From Flavobacteriaceae bacterium (GTDB lineage Bacteria > Bacteroidota > Bacteroidia > Flavobacteriales > Flavobacteriaceae), in NCBI GenBank assembly GCA_013215105.1, contig JABSPL010000002.1:1-48398 (forward strand): a stretch of DNA of 48,398 bases. Reading direction: 5' to 3'. A model generated the notes under the pieces. That model did not search any database and was not told the origin of the DNA. It was given only the letters and a program-made list of their open reading frames with translations. Numbering within the stretch: position 1 is the stretch's first letter; each line of letters begins with the position of its first letter. Positions 1 to 9,400 of this stretch are shown piece by piece. The translations under genes were made by a program, and so were the position numbers.

Positions 1-109
1 TTGAATGCTTTCTGAAGATTGAATTTACTCTTAATAATATTTTTAGAATAAAATATTACGTAAGGAGATATAATATTTGGAATTATGCCGAAATCTAAAA
101 TTTAGATAA

Positions 110-3100
110 GTTAATTCTGTTAGTTTCTCAGCAAACCCTACTATAGGCTTCAAAGGTATAACCTTTCAAAACATGCAGATACAGACCCAAAAGCCATATT
201 TTCAGGTTGATTACTTTGGTATAGAAGGTAACTTTGGTATAGGTAGTTTCCCTGTAACTTTGTCTGAAATAGCAGTTACTATGAATAAAGATGAGGCTTC
301 TTTGGAATTTAAGATAGGTATAAACATGATGGGTGATGGCTTTGGAGGAGCTACTAAGCTTAGAATAGTCGGAGGCTTTGAGGATACTAACAATATGCAG
401 AGATGGAAGTATCGTAAGGTAGAACTATCCGAAATAGAGATACAAGGTTCGGTATCGGGTGTTAAGCTAAAAGGACAATTAATAATAAAAGAAGATGACC
501 CTGTGTATGGTACTGGTTATTTCGGGAGCTTGGCTGCTGAGTTCAAAGCAGGAGAAACTGACATAAAAGTAGCTGCTTCGGCATGGTTTGGCAAGAAAGA
601 CGATTTCAGATATTGGTATGTTGATGCTTTTGCTAGTATTCCTAAAGGTACTGTGCCTATAGGTGTAACTACTAGTATTACTGGTTTTGGAGGAGGAGCT
701 TATTACCGTATGTCAAGAGGACCTGCTATGGGTGCACCGCCCTCGGGGACTAGTTATATTCCCGATGGTAATGCAGGCTTAGGAGTGAAAGCATTAATCG
801 CCTTTACTAGTATTAGCGATAAGGCTCTTAATGGTAAATTGTCGTTTGAGATAGCTTTTAACAAAAACAAAAGCCTGAAAAGTATTGCTTTCTTCGGAGA
901 GGCACATTCTCTTAAAGTATCCGATTTGGCTATAGGAGGTAAGTTCAAAGATGCTTTAAATAAAGTAAACAAGTCAACTCAACAGGCTGAAAAGAGTTTT
1001 TCAGTAAAGAAACTCAAAGAATCTAATCCTGTCGAATACACCAAACAAGTATATCCCCCAAGCCCCGATATGGATTATTCTACAGGTATAGATATGTTTA
1101 TGTCTATGGAAATAAACCTAAACGATGGTACTTTCTATGCCAATATGGAAGCTTATATGAATACCCCCGGGGGAATTATAAAAGGGCGAGGAGCTAATGG
1201 ACGTATGGGATGGGCTAGCATGTATATAGGTTCTGATGGTTGGTATTATTATGCTGGTACTCCCGAAGATAGACTAGGTATAAGTATAGGTATAGGTAGC
1301 GCTAGGCTATCTGTAGGTTACTATATGATGATGGGAACACAAATACCAGGTTCTCCACCTCCTCCTGCTCAGGTAGCTGATATTCTTGGCTTAGAATTAG
1401 ACAAACTAGACTCTATGCGTAGTCTTAACGACCTAGGTAATGGTAAAGGTTTTGCTTACGGCATGGATCTAAGCCTAGACACTGGCGATATTACTTTTCT
1501 GGTGTTCTATGCCCGTATACAAGCTGGTATAGGTTTCGATATAATGCTCAAAAACTACGGAAAGGCAGAATGTAAAGGCTCTGGACCTATAGGTATTAAT
1601 GGTTGGTATGCCAACGGACAGGCCTATATATACGCACAAGGAGAAATAGGTATAAATGTGAAATTATTGTTTATCCGTAAGAAAATAAAGATATTAGAGC
1701 TAGGTATAGCTGCACTTCTACAAGCCAAACTCCCCAACCCTTCGTGGTTCAGAGGTTATGTAGGAGGTTATTATAGTATATTGGGTGGTGCCATAAAAGG
1801 AAAATGTCGTTTCAAACTAGAGATAGGTGAAGAATGCGAACTGATAAACGGTAACCCCCTTGGTGGTATGGAAATGATATCGGAGATAAGCCCTAGCGAT
1901 GGCTCTGACAATATCGATGTGTTTAGTGTTCCGCAAGTATCCTTTAATATGCCTGTCAATAAAATGTTCGAAATAGAAGGTGACGATGGAGTGAAAGAAT
2001 ATAAAATACAAGTAGCCAACGTCTCTCTTAGCCAAAAAGGAGAATCTGCTCAGATACCTAATAATTATACAATAAACGAAAGTAAAGATGCTCTTAATAT
2101 AAATACATTCGATGTACTGCCTCCCAACTCTGAGGTAGAAATATCTATAACTGTTAATTTCAAAGAGAAAATAGGAGCTAACTGGGTAACCATACTACAA
2201 GACGGTAAAGTTGCCGAGGAAGTAAAAACTGTAGTTTTTGCCACTGGCGATGCTCCTAACTATATACCTATTACCAATATAAAATACTGCTATCCTGTGA
2301 TAGACCAAGAGTTTTTCTATAGGGAAGAATACAAAACAGCTTATATAAAACTAATAAAAGGGCAACCTTATCTGTTTAGCCCCGAAAGCGAGTTTACCAA
2401 AAAAGCTTTCTTTGTAAACCAAGACAAAAGAATAGCAACTAATTCTATGAGTTATGACAAGGATAATTATCAACTAAACATAAGTATCCCCGAGTTAGAC
2501 AAACTAAAGAAATACGAACTATTAATAGTAGGTGTTCCTAAGGTAAAAGCCGAGAAAAAGAAAAGTAAAACTACATATAAAGCCAAGCAACTCGATAGTG
2601 AAAATAGCGTAGAGATGCGTAACAAATCGGCAAATGTAAGCACCAAAGACGATGCTGAAATAGAGGTACTAACCTATAGCTTCGCTACTAGTGAGTATAA
2701 GACTTTTGCCGATAAGATAAAGGCTAAGAAATACAAGAACAGCTATATAATGCCAGTATTTTCCGACGTCCATATGCTAGTAGTCGATAGTAAGAGAAGC
2801 GAAAGATTCGAGTTAATGGACTTCTACGGAAGCAGATATACCGACAACCAGCCATTAATAGACCATACAGCAACATTGGACGATAAGTATTATAAAAATC
2901 TGATAAAAGATGTGGTTTACAAAAACTATCCTCTGGAAAGCGATATTACATTTAACAGAGATGTTAGAGATTTAGGAATAGTACCTACTAAGTCTATAGA
3001 TATAACTAGTTGGTACCCTAGCTACCTACAATCCGACATGGAAAACAGTTACGAATTATATATTCGTTTTCCTTATAGGTACAATATGGCTATGGCATAC

Positions 3101-3313
3101 AAGAAGGACTATAAAGCAATAGAGTCTAAGATAATAAACAAGTACACAAGTAATTCGAGTAAAGATATAAGTATGAGACGGAAATATGCTGACATAATAC
3201 AATATATATTCCCGAGTATACAAAAGGGTGATTATAAGGTGAAGTTTCAGTATATATTACCTGGAGGCGATAAAGGAACAAGTAGCGTATTTAAGTATTA
3301 TAATCCGTTCTAG
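110..3313 (+). CDS. Large beta-rich surface protein, apparently lacking its N-terminus
   Basis: The frame is open from 110 and the first ATG is at 173 (1046 residues from there). There is no signal peptide; the protein starts directly in glycine-rich beta-strand sequence (GIEGNFGIGSFPV), which looks like the interior of a longer protein. An in-frame TAA lies at 107-109, and none of the three frames of bases 1-106 looks coding. About residues 560-690 resemble a bacterial Ig-like domain (ISPSDGSDNI, FNMPVNK). The rest is not recognised. It heads a series of + strand exported proteins. I infer a 5'-truncated or N-terminally broken gene; the residual frame may still be translated from 173. A longer gene interrupted by an upstream frameshift outside the window is the alternative. 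Confidence 0.6.
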   Translation, partial: VNSVSFSANPTIGFKGITFQNMQIQTQKPYFQVDYFGIEGNFGIGSFPVTLSEIAVTMNKDEASLEFKIGINMMGDGFGGATKLRIVGGFEDTNNMQRWKYRKVELSEIEIQGSVSGVKLKGQLIIKEDDPVYGTGYFGSLAAEFKAGETDIKVAASAWFGKKDDFRYWYVDAFASIPKGTVPIGVTTSITGFGGGAYYRMSRGPAMGAPPSGTSYIPDGNAGLGVKALIAFTSISDKALNGKLSFEIAFNKNKSLKSIAFFGEAHSLKVSDLAIGGKFKDALNKVNKSTQQAEKSFSVKKLKESNPVEYTKQVYPPSPDMDYSTGIDMFMSMEINLNDGTFYANMEAYMNTPGGIIKGRGANGRMGWASMYIGSDGWYYYAGTPEDRLGISIGIGSARLSVGYYMMMGTQIPGSPPPPAQVADILGLELDKLDSMRSLNDLGNGKGFAYGMDLSLDTGDITFLVFYARIQAGIGFDIMLKNYGKAECKGSGPIGINGWYANGQAYIYAQGEIGINVKLLFIRKKIKILELGIAALLQAKLPNPSWFRGYVGGYYSILGGAIKGKCRFKLEIGEECELINGNPLGGMEMISEISPSDGSDNIDVFSVPQVSFNMPVNKMFEIEGDDGVKEYKIQVANVSLSQKGESAQIPNNYTINESKDALNINTFDVLPPNSEVEISITVNFKEKIGANWVTILQDGKVAEEVKTVVFATGDAPNYIPITNIKYCYPVIDQEFFYREEYKTAYIKLIKGQPYLFSPESEFTKKAFFVNQDKRIATNSMSYDKDNYQLNISIPELDKLKKYELLIVGVPKVKAEKKKSKTTYKAKQLDSENSVEMRNKSANVSTKDDAEIEVLTYSFATSEYKTFADKIKAKKYKNSYIMPVFSDVHMLVVDSKRSERFELMDFYGSRYTDNQPLIDHTATLDDKYYKNLIKDVVYKNYPLESDITFNRDVRDLGIVPTKSIDITSWYPSYLQSDMENSYELYIRFPYRYNMAMAYKKDYKAIESKIINKYTSNSSKDISMRRKYADIIQYIFPSIQKGDYKVKFQYILPGGDKGTSSVFKYYNPF

Positions 3314-3316
3314 TCT

Positions 3317-3420
3317 AGCACGTCCCCCCTCTTGAGAGGGGGTTAGGGGGTGTGTCCTTGTACCTGATTAGCAGTGAGTGTCCTTGTACCTGATTAGCAG
3401 TGAGTGTGTCAACAATGAGT
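3317..3420. repeat. Palindromic element, right half plus 26-bp tandem tail
   Basis: Contains the hairpin CCCCCTCT-tg-AGAGGGGG (3325-3342), then GTTAGGGGGTGTG, then a 26-bp unit (TCCTTGTACCTG...GTGAGTG) repeated twice in tandem, then CAACAATGAGTCAG. The same family recurs at 3820, 6005, 10697 and 10896. This copy lacks the left arm (CACACCCCTTAG) and lies directly upstream of the DUF559 gene. Confidence 0.85.
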
Positions 3421-3427
3421 CAGTAAC

Positions 3428-3805
3428 ATGAAACGAAAAATAATAAATTACAAACCATACCTCAAAAAGCTGGCTCGGAAGCTTAGGAACAACAGTACTA
3501 AGGCAGAGCGGAGACTATGGAAGAGGCTTAAAGGTAAACAAATGCTAGGTTACGACTTTCACAGACAGAAACCTTTACTCAATTATATAGCCGATTTCTA
3601 TTGTCATGAGCTTAAGTTAGTGTTAGAGTGCGATGGATATAGTCACAACTCCGAGGAAGCACAAGCAAAAGACAGAATAAGAGAAAAGGCATTGGAAAGT
3701 GTAGGTTTGAAGGTTATGAGGTTCGACGACAGACTCATAATGAATGATATAAGTGAGGTACTGAGGCAAATAGAGTGTTATGTGGAGGGGTTTGAGGAAC
3801 GTTAA
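3428..3805 (+). CDS. DUF559 (Vsr-like) endonuclease-fold protein
   Basis: 125 residues, a complete DUF559 domain of the PD-(D/E)XK superfamily, related to very-short-patch repair endonucleases. Visible features are E27 in KAERRLW, the Gly-Tyr-Asp-Phe-xx-Gln-Lys strand (41-48), D56 in YIADFYC, then E67-C-D69-G and H73, the usual DUF559 layout. The start ATG at 3428 follows the tail of a palindromic repeat, and a full copy of the same repeat begins 15 bases after its stop. The domain is DNA-nuclease-like by family; its substrate is unknown. Because it sits between copies of a repeat found nowhere else in the window except the next few intergenic gaps, I infer a link between nuclease and repeat, possibly repeat mobilisation or cleavage. 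It could equally be a passive passenger. Confidence 0.85.
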   Translation: MKRKIINYKPYLKKLARKLRNNSTKAERRLWKRLKGKQMLGYDFHRQKPLLNYIADFYCHELKLVLECDGYSHNSEEAQAKDRIREKALESVGLKVMRFDDRLIMNDISEVLRQIECYVEGFEER

Positions 3806-3819
3806 CACACAGCACGCAA

Positions 3820-3895
3820 CACACCCCTTAGTCCCCTCTCTGGGAGGGGAAACTCTTAGCATGTCCCCACTCTTGAGAGGGGGTTAGGGGGTGTG
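3820..3895. repeat. Palindromic element, full copy
   Basis: About 76 bp: outer arms CACACCCCTTAGTCCCCTCTC and the near-complement GAGAGGGGGTTAGGGGGTGTG, with two inner hairpins (CCCCTCTC/GGGAGGGG and CTCTTGAG). The tail CCTTGTACCTGATTAGCAG and CAACAATGAGTCAGCAAC follows to about 3944, as in the copy at 3317. It is immediately downstream of the DUF559 gene. Confidence 0.85.
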
Positions 3896-3955
3896 TCCTT
3901 GTACCTGATTAGCAGTGAGTGTGTCAACAATGAGTCAGCAACATAAAACAACAAT

Positions 3956-6016
3956 ATGATAAAAACAATATCAACATTAATACTACTCCTAACAACCATA
4001 CTAAGCTTCGGGCAAAGAGTCGAACCACAAAAACAAGAAGCCAAATACCGATTAGTAATAATGTCTAGCGTAAAACAAAACGGAGATATACAACTACGAT
4101 GGGGAGTAAACAAGTCAAGAGCATGGAGGAAACTAAACCAATACGGTTATCAAATAACCAGACATACAATACTACGTGACTCCAAAATACTAGACAACCC
4201 CGACATCAAAAACATAGGAACCTTCTTAGCCAAACCTATGGCAGAGTGGGAACAAATAGTAAACACCAACGACTACGCTGCCGTTATAGCTCAGTCGCTC
4301 TATGGTGAATCGTTCGAGGTAGAAGGGCAAGGAGGATTAGAAACTATAGTCAATATGTCGCAAGAGCAAGAAGATAGGTTTAACTGGGCATTATACGCTG
4401 CCGATCAGGACTATGACGCTGCCGTGTTTGCAGGACTAGGATATACCGATACCGACATAAAAAAGAACGAGAAATACTTATACAAAATAGTATCTATGGT
4501 ACCTAAACATATACTCGACATAGAAGCTACGGCTACCTATATAGGCTTTGTCGATTATCAGGGATTACCCAAACCACTCGACTTGTTTGGGCATTACGAC
4601 GATAATAAAGTCACTATCAGCTGGAACTACCATACTCTGAAAGACTATTATTCTGGTTATTTCGTAGAAAGATCTGAAGATGGTATTTCTTTCAGCAGAC
4701 TTAACCAATTACCTATGCCCAAAATCAGTAAGAAAGAAAACAAACGACCTCAATACTATATAGACAGCATAGTTAACAACAAAAAGTATTATTACAGAAT
4801 AAACGGTTATAACCTATTTGGTAACACAGGACCTTATTCCGATACTATACAAGGAATAGCCAAAGGCAAACTAGCATACCGACCTAGGATAGTTCACAAA
4901 GAACTTATAGACAATACCGAGTTATTACTAAAATGGGATTTTCCGAAGGAAGGAAACAAATATATTAGTGGTTTCGAACTAAAACAGTCTAGTAAAATAA
5001 ACGGCTACTACAAAACTATAGTAGCAGGTATAGATGCCAAGAAACGAGAGGTAAGCTATAAAAACATAAAAGATACTTATTATTATACCATAACGGCAAA
5101 AGGGAAAACGACTCACGACAAAATATCGACACCTATACTTTTGCAACCCAACGACACTATTCCGCCCAAGGCACCTGCCGAGTTAGTTGGCGATATAGAT
5201 AGCCTAGGTATAGTCACCCTAAAGTGGAAAGCCAATACCGAAAAAGACCTGCTAGGATATAGAGTATATAGAGGTGACCGCAAGCAAGATGAGTTTTATA
5301 GACTTACTGGCGAGGCTATAACGGCTAACGTGTTTTACGACAGCATAAGCGTGAAGACCTTGACTTCTAAAATATACTACAGAGTAACGGCAGAGGACAA
5401 GAGATATAACGCTTCTGAGTATTCTATAACCTTAGAACTAAAGAAACCCGATTATATAAAACCTAATTCGCCCGTGTTCGCTGGCTTCAAGGTCAAAGGT
5501 AATACTGTAGAAATAAACTGGGTTAATTCCACTAGTGACGATGTAGAAAAGCATGAGTTATACCGCAATATAAAAAACAGTGACGACTGGCAAGTAATAT
5601 TTACCTCCTCGGAGCTAGAAACTAACTATACCGACAAAAACCTAGAACCTGGCTCTCATTATTATTACAATATAGTAGCTACAGACTATAGTCTCAACGA
5701 GTCGGAGATAGTAAAGCCATTGCATATAAAAACCACCAAATCGGTAATAAAGCCTAAGATAAAAGGTTTTAGTTACGATGAAGTCGCAAGTACTATCAGT
5801 TGGGGCAAATACGATATAGAAGGTATAATAGAACTAGAGCTATACCTAAGCCTAAACGACCAACCAGCAAAGCTAATCAGGAAGATAGGTGTAGGTAACG
5901 ATACAATAGGAGATATAAAAGTGGTGACGGGTACTAAGTACGAGTATATGCTAAGGGCTATATATAATGACGGGAGTATGACTAAGATGAGTGTGTTGAC
6001 GTTACACACCCCTTAG
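3956..6016 (+). CDS. Exported fibronectin type III protein
   Basis: 686 residues. A Sec signal peptide is clear (MIKTISTLILLLTTILSFGQ, cleavage about residue 20). After an N-terminal region of about 170 residues that I do not recognise come several fibronectin type III-like modules, with repeated patterns such as VTISWNYH..YSGYFVERS, VTLKWKANTEKDLLGYRVYR and VEINWVNSTSDDVEKHELYR. No T9SS tail is visible. The stop codon lies inside the palindromic repeat that begins at 6005, so the last residues (LHTP) are repeat-encoded and the native C-terminus may have been replaced. It is probably a periplasmic or surface structural protein working with the neighbouring exported proteins; partners are unknown. 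Confidence 0.85.
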   Translation: MIKTISTLILLLTTILSFGQRVEPQKQEAKYRLVIMSSVKQNGDIQLRWGVNKSRAWRKLNQYGYQITRHTILRDSKILDNPDIKNIGTFLAKPMAEWEQIVNTNDYAAVIAQSLYGESFEVEGQGGLETIVNMSQEQEDRFNWALYAADQDYDAAVFAGLGYTDTDIKKNEKYLYKIVSMVPKHILDIEATATYIGFVDYQGLPKPLDLFGHYDDNKVTISWNYHTLKDYYSGYFVERSEDGISFSRLNQLPMPKISKKENKRPQYYIDSIVNNKKYYYRINGYNLFGNTGPYSDTIQGIAKGKLAYRPRIVHKELIDNTELLLKWDFPKEGNKYISGFELKQSSKINGYYKTIVAGIDAKKREVSYKNIKDTYYYTITAKGKTTHDKISTPILLQPNDTIPPKAPAELVGDIDSLGIVTLKWKANTEKDLLGYRVYRGDRKQDEFYRLTGEAITANVFYDSISVKTLTSKIYYRVTAEDKRYNASEYSITLELKKPDYIKPNSPVFAGFKVKGNTVEINWVNSTSDDVEKHELYRNIKNSDDWQVIFTSSELETNYTDKNLEPGSHYYYNIVATDYSLNESEIVKPLHIKTTKSVIKPKIKGFSYDEVASTISWGKYDIEGIIELELYLSLNDQPAKLIRKIGVGNDTIGDIKVVTGTKYEYMLRAIYNDGSMTKMSVLTLHTP

Positions 6017-6080
6017 TCCCCTCTCTGGGAGGGGAAACTCTTAGCATGTCCCCCCTCTTGAGAGGGGGTTAGGGGGTGTG
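6005..6080. repeat. Palindromic element, full copy, overlapping a gene end
   Basis: Same element as at 3820, nearly identical. Its left arm contains the TAG stop (6014-6016) of the fibronectin III gene. Its tail differs: CCTTGTACCTG is followed by 14-bp tandem units. Confidence 0.85.
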
Positions 6081-6092
6081 TCCTTGTACCTG

Positions 6093-6148
6093 AGTAAGAA
6101 ACAATGAGTAAAAAACAATGAGTAAGCGACAATGAGTAAGAAACAATG
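6093..6148. repeat. Four 14-bp tandem repeats
   Basis: Four head-to-tail copies of AGTAAGAAACAATG (copies 2 and 3 carry one or two changes). The CAATGAGT core also occurs in the tails of the other palindromic elements, so this looks like an expanded element tail. Confidence 0.9.
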
Positions 6149-6401
6149 AAAAACCACCTATAATAAAACCCCATAGCGGTGGCATATAAATAAACCCAAA
6201 ATAAAAAAACAAGCTAACAAGCTTATAGTTATATAGCAGATAAAACAAATAAACCCAAAACAAGACACAACTATAGTTATTATATTGATAATTAAAGCTT
6301 AGCGTATACAATTTTATAACCAATGTTTATAAGGCTTTGATTTTTAAAACCTTAATAAACTAAAGGTATTGAGAGTAATACCAGTAGCTTACATTAGTTA
6401 A
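6149..6401. other. Intergenic stretch before the SprB-repeat gene
   Basis: No gene seen. A short inverted repeat CCACC/GGTGG (6155-6159 with 6178-6182) encloses CCCCATAGC. The phrase AAATAAACCCAAAA occurs twice (about 6189 and 6247). The rest is A+T-rich and ends at the promoter below. Confidence 0.6.
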
Positions 6402-6434
6402 GTTGCTGATAGTTAAATAATAAAAGTACTTTTG
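6402..6434 (+). promoter_or_regulatory. Bacteroidota-type promoter of the SprB-repeat gene
   Basis: GTTG (6402-6405), a 21-base spacer, then TACTTTTG (6427-6434), fitting the family consensus TTTG-N19-21-TAnnTTTG. It would give a short leader before ATG 6456. Confidence 0.6.
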
Positions 6435-6455
6435 TGCTATATAAAAATTAATATT

Positions 6456-9400
6456 ATGGGTAGGTATGTATTGTTGATGTGGTTGATTTTTGGAGGTTTG
6501 GGTGTTGGGTATGGGCAGGAAAATACTTTGTATGTGTTAAATAAAAAATATAGTGGATATAAAAAGAAAAACTCTTGTTATCTCGTCTTTTTAAACGGTT
6601 CAAATTACATAAGTACTCATAATAGTTCAGGAGCATATAATTTGAGTTCTAACTCTATTAATATAGATTTCCGATTTGAAACAGGAGAGGATAATGAATT
6701 TAGCTATGATAGTAATAGTTCAACAAAAGAAGAATGTCGATTCTATAATTCTGATTTTATTGGATATGAAAGAGTCGATTTAAACTACAACCTTAATTTG
6801 TATGAAGATATAAATTTACATAAAAGAAATATGTTATTTTATTACGAAGATTCGTATTCATATCAATATGATATGAAACTAGCTAATATATTTTACCCTA
6901 TAAATTACTATTCAATACTATTACCTAATCTAATACTAAAGAACATACCTTCTGACCCTGACGATGACACTATAATAGATACATCCAATATATTTAAAGA
7001 CAACTCTAACAATGGTATGGAGCCTATGTTTTTTAGATGGGAATATTTAGCAAGTAATGGTAGATACGAGCCTTTACCTAAATATTCTAGAAGGTATAAC
7101 TTAAACCTATCTATAAGAGATATTTTCGGAAATGACTACAAGCAAGTTATAGTAGGTAAACTACGTATTAGATTTGTATTTTCGGCTTCTTTTACTGATG
7201 ATGAAATATATTCTGATCCTAATCTATACTCATTTACTATAATTCAAGCATCTCCTCAAATAGAAGAATTCACTCCTAAATCTACTAGTTGTGAAACTAG
7301 TCCAAGTCCAGACGGAGGCTTCACAGCTAAGTTTGATAGAGGCTTAAATGACAATGAAGTTATGATAATGTCTTTGATGAAAAATATGGGTTCGGATAGT
7401 GCTCCTGATTGGGATATAAAAGCACAAGAAAGCACAGACAAACTCACTATTTATGACTATACGTACACATGGATAGGAGGTATTAATGAAGGTGAGTATA
7501 AATTACTATACCAAACGCTGAATAAAACAACTGATGATATAGAAGCCGCTAAAGAGAATGCTTCAAATATGACTAATGATAACTATAATAGTTTAGAAAA
7601 TAAAGACTTCACAATATCCCCACCCTCCACAATAACCCACACTTCTCCAATATCAATAACCAAAGTAAAATGCCACGGAGATCCCACAGGCTCTATAACC
7701 ATAAACGGAATAATAGGAGGTAATACAACAGGAGATTACGAATATAATATAGAGAAAATAACTAATAGTAATAATTACCCATTTACCAATAAAGAAAACA
7801 TAGATATAAACAATAACACACTTACTATATCTGATATATACCAAGGAGAATATAAAATAACAATAAGAAACGTTGGTTGTGATAATGATATAGGTACTGT
7901 AATTACAGCTACAGTCGGAGAGCCTTTATCTCCTTTAAAATTAGAAAACGAACTTCCTATTCATCCTACTGGATATGGTCTTGACGGAAGTGTTACAGTA
8001 AATGGTTCTGGAGGAACTGAGGGATCAGGATATAAATATAGTATTGATGGAATTAATTATAATAACACTACTGGTGTATTTACAGGTTTAAAAAATGGTA
8101 AATATATAATAAAAGTAAAGGATGCTAATGGTTGTATAATAGAAAAAGGAATAGATATAGATATTGTAGAACCCCCTGAGTTAAAAATAGCAGCTGGAAT
8201 ACAAGATAGTTTTATTCTTTGTAAAGGAGGCAGAGAGGCTTCCTATAGTCTGAGTATAAAAGGAGGTAATTACAAGTCAGTGAAGTTTGATGGAGATAAA
8301 AACTATAATATAAAATGGTATAGAGATAATATAGCAGGAGACAGAAATGAGGAATTAATAGAAAATATATTTGAAGTACCCTTAGATGAAATATTTAAAG
8401 AAGCTCCTTACAATTGGGTAGAAAGGTATAGTATATCTAGTTTGAAAGCAGGTAGCTATACTATAGACGTAATAGATGCTAGTAACAATAAAACCTCACA
8501 CACATTCGAAATAACAGAACCCGACAAACTATTAATAACAAATATTAGCATCCTAGACGTATACTGCTATGCAGGTTCTGACGGGCAGATAACCGCTAAT
8601 ATAACTGGCGGTAGACCTCCTTACCGAGCTGTTTTGTCTAATTCGGATTATGAGGAAATAGATATTTTAGAAAACATAACAGGTACAGAAGCTGTGTTTG
8701 AAGGGCTTTCTGAAGGAGAGGGCTACTCTATAGATATATATGATAGTAAGAATTGTACTGCAAGTAGTTATGATGTGGAAGATTATGACAGAGGTATACA
8801 AATAAACCAACCATCCGAAGAGCTACAAGTCGATATAATAACCATAAAAGAACCTACATTCTTCGGAGCTGGCGACGGAATAATAGAAGCTACTATACAA
8901 GATGGTACTAGTGCTGACGGAACTTATAAATACACTTGGGTAGATAATACAGGTAACGATAAAGTCTTAAATACATCTGTACGAAAAGAAAATGGTACTT
9001 ATATAGTTACCCTTATTGATATACATGCTGGGGATTATTATATTACTATAGAAGATGATAATTACAGTTTGGCTACTTCCAAAGAGGAAAATTGTAGTAT
9101 TACTAGTCGTCATTACGACTTAGATCAACCTGATAAACTAGAGATAGATTATCTAGATGTAGATACCGAAATATCGTGTAACTCAGACAATAGTTACGAC
9201 AACCCTATAGGCGACGGAGTGCTAAAAGTAGTTGGTAAAGGAGGAGTTAAGTTCGATGTCGGTTCTCATTACAAATACCTATGGCAAAAGAAAGTTAATG
9301 GAGTCTGGATAGCCACTGGTGATGAGCAAGAAGACACTCTGGGCGAACTAGCCAAAGGAGACTACAGAATAAACATAATGGATGCTAACGGAGTTATAGT

